Positions 1 through 7,136 are shown, numbered from the stretch's first letter. The stretch is 12,611 nucleotides of DNA from Myxococcales bacterium (GCA_020430865.1 JAGQIY010000341.1:1-12611), one strand, 5' to 3'. Notes: generated by a model not told the origin, from the sequence alone. Translations and numbers: made by a program.

Positions 1-316
1 AAGGAACAGAGACGCCGGGCTTGTTGATCGCTTTCATCAACAGCGGTGGAACTCTCGCAGTGAACTCCTTAGGGTCCAGGGCAACTAGCTCGGCCAGCGT
101 CGCAGCGCGGGAGGCCCGAGTCGTTCGTCGCCAGACATCTACGACTCGCTCGCCACCCCATCCCCGGCTCCGAGCGTCTGCGTGGTGATAGGCGGGGTGC
201 CCGGCTAAGTCCGCAGCGTGAAGATGACGTTCGGGATCCAACAGGAGCCGCATTGCGTCTGCCGGGCGATGGGGTTCAGACGACTCCCTTGCCCAACTTC
301 GTAGAGGCCTACTCAT
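1..316 (-). CDS. Hypothetical protein, partial (C-terminus outside window)
   Basis: The minus strand stays open from an ATG at 316-314 to the left edge, 105 codons without a stop, so the gene continues beyond the window. The readable protein is charged and Arg/His-rich (MSRPLRSWARES..., then ...RLLLDPERHLHAADLAGHP...) with a Trp-containing basic stretch (VVDVWRRTTRAS) and no signal peptide or membrane segment. I do not recognise the family. Its ATG lies inside the last codons of the upstream gene (shared sequence ATGAGTAG, 8 bases), which indicates translational coupling and a functional pair. Codon choice is less GC3-biased than in the kinase operon, consistent with an acquired region. That this is a real gene is supported by the long open frame and the coupled start; function unknown. 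Confidence 0.55.
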   Translation of the reverse strand, partial: MSRPLRSWARESSEPHRPADAMRLLLDPERHLHAADLAGHPAYHHADARSRGWGGERVVDVWRRTTRASRAATLAELVALDPKEFTARVPPLLMKAINKPGVSVP

Positions 317-603
317 CGCCTGACTCCTCATGACGCACAGAGAGAAGCCTCCAAGAGCACCGCGCGCGGCCTACGAAGGGCTGGGCGACGGCCCCATCAG
401 GTATGACCAGAACGTCCCTGAAGATGGTGAGGCCACAGCCATTGAGCGCCGCCTTCACTACGTCCGCCAAGTTGGGATGCGGGACGTATCCCCGCCGAGT
501 GCGTAGCCCCATCGGAGCATAGATGTGAGCGACGCCGTACTCGGCAAGGAGTGCAGGCAGTGACTGAAGGATGATGGACGCCCACGAACTCCACATCTCC
601 CCC
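309..603 (-). pseudogene. 3' part of a small hypothetical gene split by the IS element
   Basis: This minus-strand frame ends in TAG at 311-309 and overlaps the start of the next gene. The clearly host part reads from GEMWSSWASIILQSL to ...RLLSVRHEESGDE, about 98 residues; it has a short hydrophobic stretch (ASIILQSLPALLAEYGVAHI) and no motif I can name. The frame stays open to the right of 603, but those codons lie inside the inverted repeat of the inserted element, so they are not native. An internal ATG at 596-594 has a G-rich stretch touching it, too close to be a normal ribosome site. The original 5' end seems to lie at 2289-2335 beyond the element. If a TTG at 653-651 inside the element is used, a hybrid protein of 114 residues could still be made. 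Confidence 0.5.
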
Positions 604-624
604 AGTCTCAGGGAAGTTGTCACC
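604..624 (+). repeat. Left terminal inverted repeat of the IS element
   Basis: This 21-bp sequence matches the reverse complement of 2268-2288 at 19 positions. It overlaps the open frame of the disrupted minus-strand gene and therefore supplies foreign codons to it. Confidence 0.8.
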
Positions 625-680
625 CTCAGCTGATCGGCTGAGTGCTGGTGCAACCGGTGGGGGCGGTCAGGACATGACCG

Positions 681-1259
681 ATGACGATTCAGTACAGCGA
701 GCGGTTCAAGGCTCGCATGGTGGAGCGAATGTTGCGGCGCGGCGGGCCTTCTGCCTACGCGCTTTCGCAGGAGGTTGGCGTCTCTCAGCCGACGCTCTCG
801 CGGTGGAAGCGCGAGGCAGCTATCGTAGCTCGCGTGAGCGCTGACGAAGAAGAACAGGCAGAGCGAGTCGAACGGAGGCCGGAGGACTGGTCGCCGCGCG
901 AGAAACTGAAGGCGGTGATGGAGGCTGCGGCGCTGGACGACGCGGACCTCGGAGCTTGGCTGCGGCGCGAAGGGCTGAAGGAGGAGTACCTTCGTCAGTG
1001 GCGCGCGACGCTGGCAGACCGGGCTGCAGCGGTATTCGGCTCACAGAGCAAGCCGGATGCTGCCGCGAGGAAAGAGTTGAAGCGGCTCGAGAAGGAACTC
1101 CAGCGCAAGGAGAAGGCACTCGCCGAGACCGCGGCGCTCCTCGTGCTCCAGGGAAAAGTGCAGGCCTTGTGGGCGGAAAAGGGCGCCGACACGAGGCCGA
1201 TGAGCGACACGCCCTCCTCGCTGCCGTTGAAGAGGCGCAAGCGAAAGGAGCGAGGCTGA
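681..1259 (+). CDS. IS3-family transposase OrfA (helix-turn-helix protein)
   Basis: A 192-residue DNA-binding subunit. Residues about 1-45 (MTIQYSERFKARMVERML..., then ALSQEVGVSQPTLSRWKREA) form a helix-turn-helix of the type that recognises the element's ends. A charged region near residues 125-160 (KELKRLEKELQRKEKALAET) has the heptad look of a coiled coil, as usual for OrfA dimerisation. The C-terminus is basic (LKRRKRKERG). In this IS3 branch OrfA is both made alone and fused to OrfB by -1 frameshifting. The slippery heptamer at 1151-1157 lies at codons 158-159, leaving about 33 residues unique to OrfA. AGGA lies about nine bases before the ATG. An alternative ATG at 675 is in another frame and is not supported by homology. 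Confidence 0.85.
   Translation: MTIQYSERFKARMVERMLRRGGPSAYALSQEVGVSQPTLSRWKREAAIVARVSADEEEQAERVERRPEDWSPREKLKAVMEAAALDDADLGAWLRREGLKEEYLRQWRATLADRAAAVFGSQSKPDAAARKELKRLEKELQRKEKALAETAALLVLQGKVQALWAEKGADTRPMSDTPSSLPLKRRKRKERG
1151..1157 (+). promoter_or_regulatory. Programmed -1 frameshift slippery heptamer
   Basis: In the orfA frame the codons run CAG GGA AAA GTG, so the seven bases G GGA AAA have the X XXY YYZ form with correct phasing. A -1 slip re-reads them as GGG AAA and enters the orfB frame, which is open from well before this point to 2236. The predicted fusion transposase is about 518 residues (159 from orfA, 359 from orfB). No obvious strong pseudoknot was identified by eye downstream. 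Confidence 0.7.
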
Positions 1260-2236
1260 GGCGCTGCGCCAAGGTGGTCGGCTTGAGCGTTCGCACCTTG
1301 CAGCGCTGGCGACGAGTTGGCGGCGGCGAGGACGGGCGCCACGGCCCCAACACCGTGCCGAAGAACAAGCTGAGCGGAGCCGAGGAGAAGCGGCTACTGG
1401 CGGCGCTCACCTCTCCCGAGTTCCGCGACCTGTCGCCTCGGCAGGTCATTCCAGCCCTGGCGGAGCGGGGCGAGTACATCGCGAGCGAGGCGACCGCGTA
1501 TCGCTTGCTGCGCGCGTACAAGCTTCAACACCATCGCGAGAACACCCGCCCTCGTCGCCACAAGAAGCCCGATGAGCTCGTTGCCGACGCACCGAACCAG
1601 GTCTACTGCTGGGATATCACGTACCTGAAGTCGCCAATCAGCGGCATGTTCTACTACCTCTATCTCGTCACCGACATCTTCAGCCGTCGCATCGTCGCGG
1701 CGAAGGTCTACGACCAGGAGAGCGACGAACTGGCCGCTGAGTTCTTTTCCGCGGTGCAACGCACTGAGGGACTGGCCCCCGACCAGGTTGTCCTGCACTC
1801 CGACAACGGCGGACCGATGAAAGGCGCGATCTTGAAGGCTACATTGGAGCGGCTTGGCGTGCTGACCTCGTACAGTCGTCCTCGAACCAGCGACGACAAT
1901 CCCTTCGTTGAGTCGCTCTTCGGCACGATGAAAGCTCGCGTAGGCTACCCCAGGGGCCCATTCGCTTGCCGTGAGGCAGCGCAAAGCTGGGTCGATGCGT
2001 TCGTGCGCTGGTACAACAACGAGCACCGCCACAGCGCCCTGAACTGGATCACGCCTGCCGCGAGGCACAACGGCGACGAACAACGGCTCCTGGAGCGCCG
2101 GCAGCGAACGTACGAAGCGGCGCGCAAACGCCACCCTGAGCGCTGGGCTCGACACATCCGCAGCTGCCAGCCCGCTGGCCCAGTGACCCTCAACCCTTCA
2201 GCAACGACAACCACCTTGACGGCTCAAGCCGCTTGA
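1169..2236 (+). CDS. IS3-family transposase OrfB (DDE integrase core)
   Basis: The catalytic half of the transposase, which cuts and joins the element's ends. A second helix-turn-helix (RRCAKVVGLSVRTLQRW) is followed by an HTH_21-like region and then the RNase H-like rve core. The DDE triad is complete: Asp codon at 1613 (CWDITYL), Asp at 1802 (LHSDNGG) and Glu at 1910 (DDNPFVESLFGTMK), giving the DD(35)E spacing of IS3 elements. The C-terminal RWYNNEHRHSALNWITPAARH motif is also typical. The frame is open from upstream (a start at 956 is possible) but that part is a shadow of orfA. The product is expected mainly as an OrfAB fusion through the slip at 1151; a GTG at 1169 could start free OrfB. 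Stop at 2236, about 30 bases before the right inverted repeat. Confidence 0.85.
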   Translation: MGGKGRRHEADERHALLAAVEEAQAKGARLRRCAKVVGLSVRTLQRWRRVGGGEDGRHGPNTVPKNKLSGAEEKRLLAALTSPEFRDLSPRQVIPALAERGEYIASEATAYRLLRAYKLQHHRENTRPRRHKKPDELVADAPNQVYCWDITYLKSPISGMFYYLYLVTDIFSRRIVAAKVYDQESDELAAEFFSAVQRTEGLAPDQVVLHSDNGGPMKGAILKATLERLGVLTSYSRPRTSDDNPFVESLFGTMKARVGYPRGPFACREAAQSWVDAFVRWYNNEHRHSALNWITPAARHNGDEQRLLERRQRTYEAARKRHPERWARHIRSCQPAGPVTLNPSATTTTLTAQAA

Positions 2237-2267
2237 CGCGGCTCTGACGAACGCGGATATCGAACTA

Positions 2268-2288
2268 GGCGACAACTACCCTGAGACT
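2268..2288 (+). repeat. Right terminal inverted repeat of the IS element
   Basis: GGCGACAACTACCCTGAGAC plus T, the mirror of 604-624 with two mismatches. A second, imperfect copy of its core lies 65 bp inside at 2205-2219 (CGACAACCACCTTGA against CGACAACTACCCTGA, two differences), within the last codons of orfB. Confidence 0.8.
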
Positions 2289-2335
2289 CGTCGGAATCGC
2301 CATCCGTTATTCGTCATCTTTGGTATGCCAATCAC
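2289..2335 (-). pseudogene. 5' part of the same split hypothetical gene
   Basis: Reading the minus strand just right of the element, a GTG at 2335-2333 is preceded at normal distance by GGGGGTAAG, a good ribosome-binding sequence, and by an in-frame TAA at 2341-2339. It encodes MIGIPKMTNNGWRFR and then meets the element's inverted repeat. If the element is removed exactly between 603 and 2289, the frame continues without a stop into GEMWSSWASII... of the left fragment, giving about 113 residues. The frame agreement is what I see; that the two pieces were one gene is inference, since an out-of-frame or unrelated join cannot be excluded by eye. It starts about 50 bases after the glycoside hydrolase stop, so it could have been the next gene of that operon. 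Confidence 0.4.
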
Positions 2336-2387
2336 GACTTACCCCCAATCCCAAGTGCTCGCCTGTGGACTGCACATTTCAAGAACT

Positions 2388-4262
2388 CTAGTTCGTCGCT
2401 TGAATCAGGCGGATCTCCGAGATGCTGATCCAAGCGCCGGTGTAATCTGCGGCACCGGTGAACGTCAGTCGCACGTAGCGAACTGACTCGCCGATGGTGT
2501 CCCTCATGGTCCCTCCAACTGCGTTGGACGAGCGGTTAGCGAGCTGGCGATAGGAACCAGCCTGAGTGGCTCCTTCCACCGTGTACTGATAGGCTCGGTT
2601 CTGAAGCGCGAGGACCTCGATCGCGTCCACTCGAACATCGCTCCCGAGATCGAGCACGATGCTCTGTGAGGTGCTCGGCGGTGTGGTTTGAGGACCGTAC
2701 TCTGCCGACCAGCGGGTGAGGATGCTGCCGTCGGTGGCGTTGAGCGCCTCGTTGCCAGTTTGTTCGGCAGTCGTGGAGTCCAGGGTCGCCGGCAGCACGA
2801 TCTCCTCGGCCACGCTCCGAGGCACCAACTTCGCCACTTCGAGCCCGGCCATGATGAACGCGCCAACGCAGTAGTCGGTGGTCTCGTCGTAGCTCGTATC
2901 GGCGGGTGCGGCGCCGATGCGCTGGCAATAGCCCAGGCGCCCATCCGGATGGACTGCCGTGTTTGCGAGGGCGTTCCACCCCGCCACGATCGCCGGCTCG
3001 TAGGTTGCTCGATCCAGTAGCCCGTTGTTCACGCCCCAGGCCATTGCGTAGGTGAAGAAGCCAGTTCCGCTGGACTCGGGACCGCCGTGGTCGAGCGGAT
3101 CATGCAGGCTCGAGTTGTAGAAGCCGTCCGGGCGCTGAACCTCGACCAGCGCGCTGGCCATCGACCTCAGAACCGAGACGTACTCGCTGCGGTGGGCATC
3201 GCTCGCCGGGAGCTCGGTGAGGGTCTTCGCCATCGCTGCCATGACCCAGCCGTTGCCGCGAGACCAGTAGATGTCGGCTCCTCCAGGTTCGGTCGTAGCG
3301 GGGGGCTTGTAGCCACTGTCGCGGTACCAGAGTCCATCGGTCTCGTTGAACAGGCCACGTCGGTCGCGGGTGTCCACGAAGAGCTCGTACATCGCGTCCG
3401 AGTACGCTTGCGGCTCGCCGTTGATCTGCCCGAGCGCCGCAAACACCGGCATGGCCATGTGCAGCGCGTCGATCCAGTACCAGTCGTCTCGCTGGCTGCT
3501 CGCGACCATGGCCGAGATGCTGTTGGTGATCGATGCGAGCTTCTCGCTCTTGGGATCCAGTCGATACAGAGCGATGTACGCCTGCCCGGCTGTGTGGTTG
3601 TCGGCGAAGCGCGTCGTGTCGCCACCATTCAGACCCCAGGCATGGGAGGCAGCCCAGCCTTCGGTGTACGTGCGATAGTCTTCTATTCCCATCTGGGAAT
3701 ACGCCATCATGTTGGCGCTGAAGTAGGTCGCGCGGTCCCAGTGATTCGTCCCGGCGTTGCCGATGTGGTTCAGGATCCAGTAGTCGTTCACCCGACGAAC
3801 GCTGTTCAGAACCTGCTGAGACTCGAGGCCAACTGAGCCGCCGCCAGCGCCTGCAGCGCCCGCGGCGCCCCCGGTGCCTGCAGTCGAGCCTCCCGTGCCG
3901 CCAGCGCCACCTGCGCCGCCAGCGGGACTGTTCCCCCCTGCGCTCGAGCCCGCGCTGCTCGTGCCGCCCACGGCTGCGTTTCCGCCCTGAGAGGTGCCAC
4001 CGGGGTCGCTCGCACCACCGGCGGCCTGTCCCCCGAGCCCGCCCGTGGTGCAGCCTCCGGTTGCCCCGGCGCCCACCACGCCCGCGCTCCCGGCGGAGCT
4101 CCCGCTGCTGCCTGACTCCGAGGAAGAACACGCGGCGATCAGTGCGGCCGTAGCGAGCCACACTGACACCGAAAGCGGACCGGTGCTCGATGGATTGCCG
4201 TGTGGCAATAGACCGACGGGGGACCCGCTGTACCACTGACCACTCTTGGTTGATCGTTTCAC
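2388..4262 (-). CDS. Lipoprotein GH88/GH105 unsaturated rhamnogalacturonyl hydrolase with discoidin-like C-terminus
   Basis: A 624-residue exported enzyme, probably hydrolysing unsaturated uronyl ends of pectic or other acidic oligosaccharides. A hydrophobic stretch ends in the lipobox LIAAC with Cys45. Residues 46-145 are a Gly/Ala/Ser linker, and about 150-480 form the six-hairpin GH88/GH105 domain. The latter shows WYWIDALHMAMP (Asp265, the position of the catalytic Asp in YteR-type enzymes), YWSRGNGWV (332-340), RPDGFY (377-382) and ESSGTGFFTYAMAWG (396-410). Residues about 490-620 resemble an F5/8 type C/discoidin carbohydrate-binding fold (VLDLGSDVRVDAIEV, then RYVRLTFTGA). The GTG at 4262-4260 has AGGA nine bases before it and starts 11 bp after the upstream stop, so it is the last gene of the kinase operon. 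The n-region before the hydrophobic core is unusually long; a later start is possible. Confidence 0.8.
   Translation of the reverse strand: MKRSTKSGQWYSGSPVGLLPHGNPSSTGPLSVSVWLATAALIAACSSSESGSSGSSAGSAGVVGAGATGGCTTGGLGGQAAGGASDPGGTSQGGNAAVGGTSSAGSSAGGNSPAGGAGGAGGTGGSTAGTGGAAGAAGAGGGSVGLESQQVLNSVRRVNDYWILNHIGNAGTNHWDRATYFSANMMAYSQMGIEDYRTYTEGWAASHAWGLNGGDTTRFADNHTAGQAYIALYRLDPKSEKLASITNSISAMVASSQRDDWYWIDALHMAMPVFAALGQINGEPQAYSDAMYELFVDTRDRRGLFNETDGLWYRDSGYKPPATTEPGGADIYWSRGNGWVMAAMAKTLTELPASDAHRSEYVSVLRSMASALVEVQRPDGFYNSSLHDPLDHGGPESSGTGFFTYAMAWGVNNGLLDRATYEPAIVAGWNALANTAVHPDGRLGYCQRIGAAPADTSYDETTDYCVGAFIMAGLEVAKLVPRSVAEEIVLPATLDSTTAEQTGNEALNATDGSILTRWSAEYGPQTTPPSTSQSIVLDLGSDVRVDAIEVLALQNRAYQYTVEGATQAGSYRQLANRSSNAVGGTMRDTIGESVRYVRLTFTGAADYTGAWISISEIRLIQATN
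3828..4127 (-). repeat. Gly/Ala/Ser low-complexity linker coding region
   Basis: About 100 codons (residues 46-145 of the hydrolase) made almost only of Gly, Ala, Ser and Thr with GGAGGAGGTGG-type runs. It should act as a flexible tether between the lipid anchor and the enzyme. Such tethers are common in Polyangiales lipoproteins. The DNA is correspondingly GC-rich and repetitive and prone to length change. Confidence 0.8.
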
Positions 4263-4273
4263 GGTGCTGCGTC

Positions 4274-5143
4274 CTAGAAGCGCCCAGTCAGCGCGATCTG
4301 ACCGCCGTTCGGGGTGACGACACCGCCGACCCGGCTCCCTGACTCACGTGGTGCGGAGTCACTCCCCACGCTCCAAGCGATCAGCGTCGAAACGGCGACG
4401 ATCGCCGAAGCTGCGCCGACGCCCAGACCGATGTCCGCGACCAGATAGTCGCGCTTCATGTCGTCGTAGGTGCCCAGCTCGGCGTCTCCACACGATGGTG
4501 CGCAGGCATCTAGCTGGTCCTGCTTCTGGTTGCCCATCAGAGCGAAAGCCGCATAGGTGCCTCCGCCCACCACCGTCAGGGCCGTCGTCACCCAGAACAG
4601 TGCGGGAATGGGCCTGGGCTCAGGCGCGACGGCTGCGGTCTGCCTCGGCGCTCGAGCGTCCGTCGCTCCCTCGACGTCATTTCTGGGCAGCGCGACGTTG
4701 ACCACGCGATTCTTCTCACCCTGCCTGATCGTGACCTCGCGCTCTTCGCTAGTTCCGTCAGGAAATTTGAAGGTGAGCTTGTGGGGACCCGGCTCGAAAT
4801 CCGTGGCTCGCCCATTGGCGCGAGCCACTACGCTGCCCTTGCGGTCCACGATTTCAGTGGCTGGAGCGTCGTTACCTTCCGCGTCCGTGGCGCTGAAGAC
4901 GATGCTTGGCGTTGCCGATCGCGCCTGCTCCAGGAGCTCGATGCACTCGTTTCGGATCTCTGCGGCGCACTCGGAGTCTGATGCACACTTGGCGAACTCG
5001 TTCTTCGCGGCCAGGGGCTTGCCCTGGCGAAGCGAGCGCTGCCCTTGTGCGTGTTGGCCAGTGCACGAGGCCATGTCCGCGCGCGCCGCTTGGGTCCAGA
5101 AGACGGCGAGGGATAGAATGGAAATGAGTGTGTATTTGCGCAA
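4274..5143 (-). CDS. Secreted/membrane hypothetical protein with PEGA-like domain and two membrane segments
   Basis: A 289-residue protein I cannot assign to a named family. An N-terminal signal peptide (RKYTLISILSLAVFWTQAARA) precedes a short helical Cys-containing region (about 23-75, with CTGQHAQGQRSLRQGKPLAA and CASDSECAAEIRNECIELLE, TPR-like). A beta-rich domain spans about 80-150 (ATEIVDRKGSVVARANG, then FEPGPHKLTFKFPDG), resembling a PEGA or carboxypeptidase-regulatory repeat. Two hydrophobic segments lie near 180-205 and 235-262, with Cys residues between them. The start is a TTG at 5143-5141 preceded by GGAG at six bases; the frame has a TAG upstream, so no other start is available. 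It lies 33 bp after the kinase and 11 bp before the hydrolase, so the three are probably co-transcribed. Inferred role: periplasmic partner of the kinase. Confidence 0.7.
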   Translation of the reverse strand: MRKYTLISILSLAVFWTQAARADMASCTGQHAQGQRSLRQGKPLAAKNEFAKCASDSECAAEIRNECIELLEQARSATPSIVFSATDAEGNDAPATEIVDRKGSVVARANGRATDFEPGPHKLTFKFPDGTSEEREVTIRQGEKNRVVNVALPRNDVEGATDARAPRQTAAVAPEPRPIPALFWVTTALTVVGGGTYAAFALMGNQKQDQLDACAPSCGDAELGTYDDMKRDYLVADIGLGVGAASAIVAVSTLIAWSVGSDSAPRESGSRVGGVVTPNGGQIALTGRF

Positions 5144-5176
5144 GCTCGGCTCCGGGGTGATGACGTGCGATGCACG

Positions 5177-7045
5177 CTAGAAACACTCTTTGCGGAAGAT
5201 CTTCGTGCCCTCTGCGTCGTAGTAGTAGGGCGGCGAGCAGTTGGGAGTTGGCTGCTCCGGCGCGGGCTGCTTGGCCGCTTGCTGTTTGGGGGGAGGGCTC
5301 GGTGCGGCCCTCTGCCGCCAAGCACGTGGCGCGTTGATCGCCTTCTGCGGTGGAGTTGCCGCCTCGGTGGTGGCACTCGCGCTCGGTGCGGCTTCCTTTG
5401 CCGCCAAGCGCTCGAGGTGGACGCTGATGGGGGAACCGGGGAGGCGGGTGTACTCGCGCTCGAATGGCTGATACCCCGAGGATACGACCTTCAGGCGCCA
5501 GCTGCCCGAGGGGGGGACGATCTCTGCCGGGTTGGTCGCTTGCTGAACGTCGTTGACGAAGATCGTGGCATCCTCGGGTAGCGCGGCCACTCGAATGCTC
5601 TGCGGCACGCTCGCTGCCGCCCTGCTCTGCGCGTCGGCAGCGGTCGGTTCTCGCAGTTGCGTGAAAGCGACCAGTCCCCCGATCAACAGGACTCCAAGGC
5701 CCAGCGCCGCGAGTCGCCAGCGTCTCGAGCTGGGAGGGCTGTACATCAGCTCGCCAGACGAGCTGGCGGACAGCCCACCCGACGGCGCGGTGACCGAACG
5801 GTCGTGTCCCGGCAGACTCAGCTTGGAAGAGCTCGATTGGGACGCAGCCTCCACGAACGGCAGATCGTCCAGGCTCACGGGACCCGTCGAGCTCGAATCC
5901 TTCATCGCCTGCTTGATGAGCTCCCTGCGCTCTCGGATGACCGAGTCCAGCTCCTCGCCAAGATGAGCTTTGACTTCCGAGGAGGAGGGGGGAGGGCCGA
6001 GCTCTGCGGCGGTCCAGGACAACACCTGGGCGAACTCCTGCGCCGTCTCGAAGCGGTCCTTCGGACTCTTCGCCGTGGCGCGCTTCACTGCGTCGCGCAG
6101 CGGCGCAGGCACCTCGATATCGTGCGGTAGCTCGGGAACGACCCCGTGGGCCAGTGCACCGACGACCTGAGAATCCGGCACCTTCGACCACATGCGCTGC
6201 TGCGCCAGCATTTCCCAGAGGATCACACCGGCCGCGAAGACATCGACTCGCCGGTCCAGCGGTGCGCCCAGCAGTTGCTCGGGCGCCATGTAGCGAAGCT
6301 TGCCCTTGATGATGCCGGTTTCGGTGGCGGCGGATCCTTCGATGGTCGCCTTCGCGATGCCGAAGTCGAGCACCTTCGCGAAGCCGCTCGGCAAGATCAT
6401 GATGTTGTTTGGTGAAACGTCTCGGTGCACGGCCCCCAGGGGCTTGCCCTCGAGATCCGTCATCTCGTGCACGTAGTGCAACGCATTCAGAACCTGTCCG
6501 AGGATCATCAGGTTCATGCGCAGCGGGAGCCCGCAGCGGGTCACCTTGAGCACCTCGCTCAGAGACCATCCCTCGAGGTACTCCATGACCATCACCGGGG
6601 TACCTTCGGCCTCGAACACCTCGTGCACCTGGACGACGTTGGGGTGCGACATCAACGCGGACAGAGTGGCCTCCTTGTGAAAGGCAACTCGAGCTGATTC
6701 GTCTTTCGTCAGGTGAGGTTCGAGGACCTTGAGGACCACGAGCTTGGACAATCCAGTGCGCGTGCAGGCCAGATAAACTCGCGCCATCCCCCCGCGTCCG
6801 AGCCGCATGATCAGCCGGTATCGACTGATGGTGTCACTCCTAAAAGGGAACCCGCTGTCGCGCTGCATCCACTCCGCCTCTGAAGCGGCTCGCGTCTCGA
6901 CGGACCCGCGATGCACTTCGATGGAGCCGCTCTGCGCTTCGCCGGGGCCATCTCCATGGGTCCCTTCGTCACTCGTCGCGCCCTGTTCCACGGCGCCGCT
7001 GACTTCCTCCTCCTCGGTCGTGTTGGCCATCTTTACCGGTTGCAT
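5177..7045 (-). CDS. Membrane Ser/Thr protein kinase with PEGA-like extracytoplasmic domain
   Basis: A 622-residue Hanks-type kinase of the bacterial PknB/Pkn class. Residues 1-74 are an acidic N-terminal extension. The kinase domain spans about 76-345, with Gly-rich loop GRGGMA (83-88), Lys106 (VVLKVL), HRDVSPNN (207-214), DFG (227-229), APE (254-256) and DVFAAGVILWEM, so all catalytic residues are present. A Ser-rich juxtamembrane stretch (384-440) precedes one membrane helix (about 445-462), then a PEGA-like domain (482-545, ALPEDATIFVNDV and VVSSGYQPFEREY), a Pro/Ala linker, and a C-terminal CSPPYYYDAEGTKIFRKECF motif. I recall similar Cys-flanked tails in Polyangiales kinases. The ATG at 7045 has GGAG six bases before it. 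It is first in an operon with a secreted protein and a glycoside hydrolase, suggesting envelope or glycan sensing. Confidence 0.9.
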   Translation of the reverse strand: MQPVKMANTTEEEEVSGAVEQGATSDEGTHGDGPGEAQSGSIEVHRGSVETRAASEAEWMQRDSGFPFRSDTISRYRLIMRLGRGGMARVYLACTRTGLSKLVVLKVLEPHLTKDESARVAFHKEATLSALMSHPNVVQVHEVFEAEGTPVMVMEYLEGWSLSEVLKVTRCGLPLRMNLMILGQVLNALHYVHEMTDLEGKPLGAVHRDVSPNNIMILPSGFAKVLDFGIAKATIEGSAATETGIIKGKLRYMAPEQLLGAPLDRRVDVFAAGVILWEMLAQQRMWSKVPDSQVVGALAHGVVPELPHDIEVPAPLRDAVKRATAKSPKDRFETAQEFAQVLSWTAAELGPPPSSSEVKAHLGEELDSVIRERRELIKQAMKDSSSTGPVSLDDLPFVEAASQSSSSKLSLPGHDRSVTAPSGGLSASSSGELMYSPPSSRRWRLAALGLGVLLIGGLVAFTQLREPTAADAQSRAAASVPQSIRVAALPEDATIFVNDVQQATNPAEIVPPSGSWRLKVVSSGYQPFEREYTRLPGSPISVHLERLAAKEAAPSASATTEAATPPQKAINAPRAWRQRAAPSPPPKQQAAKQPAPEQPTPNCSPPYYYDAEGTKIFRKECF

Positions 7046-7074
7046 CGTGGCTCCAAGCGAACGGTGATCCGGGC

Positions 7075-7095
7075 GGACAGAGCCGAGCTCTGTTC
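7075..7095 (-). promoter_or_regulatory. Hairpin/palindrome 30 bp before the kinase start
   Basis: GGACAGAGC-CGA-GCTCTGTTC: nine pairs including one G-T, loop of three. It lies 30 bases upstream of the kinase ATG. As RNA it would be a stable 5' leader hairpin; as DNA it could be a repressor site. There is no T-tract for a terminator. Confidence 0.4.
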
Positions 7096-7136
7096 ACCTG
7101 CGATACGTAACCACATTGGCTACTGTCGTCGGACGA

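Larger units (their letters stand above)
604..2288 (+). mobile_element. Complete IS3-type insertion sequence
   Basis: A 1685-bp unit bounded by 21-bp inverted repeats: left 604-624 (AGTCTCAGGGAAGTTGTCAC, then C) and right 2268-2288, whose reverse complement differs only at two positions (A614 to T, A622 to G). Between them lie orfA and orfB in the 0 and -1 frames with a slippery heptamer, the standard IS3-family layout. Both reading frames are intact, the DDE triad is present and the termini match, so the copy looks complete and possibly mobile. I cannot find a clear 3-5 bp target duplication in the flanks (left ...tctcccc, right cgtcgg...), so the exact outer base pair is uncertain by one or two positions. 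It sits inside a small hypothetical gene. Confidence 0.85.

Noticed and set aside
3100..4236. Open frame of 378 codons on the minus strand within the hydrolase gene
   Set aside because: Its Arg/Gly-rich translation is the frame-shifted reading of the Gly/Ala linker and the GH domain; no family motif.
4872..6569. Long open frame (565 codons) on the minus strand in a second frame
   Set aside because: It lies on the same strand as the kinase and the secreted protein but out of frame with both. It is Arg/Ala/Gly-rich with no domain pattern, a typical shadow of GC-rich coding DNA.
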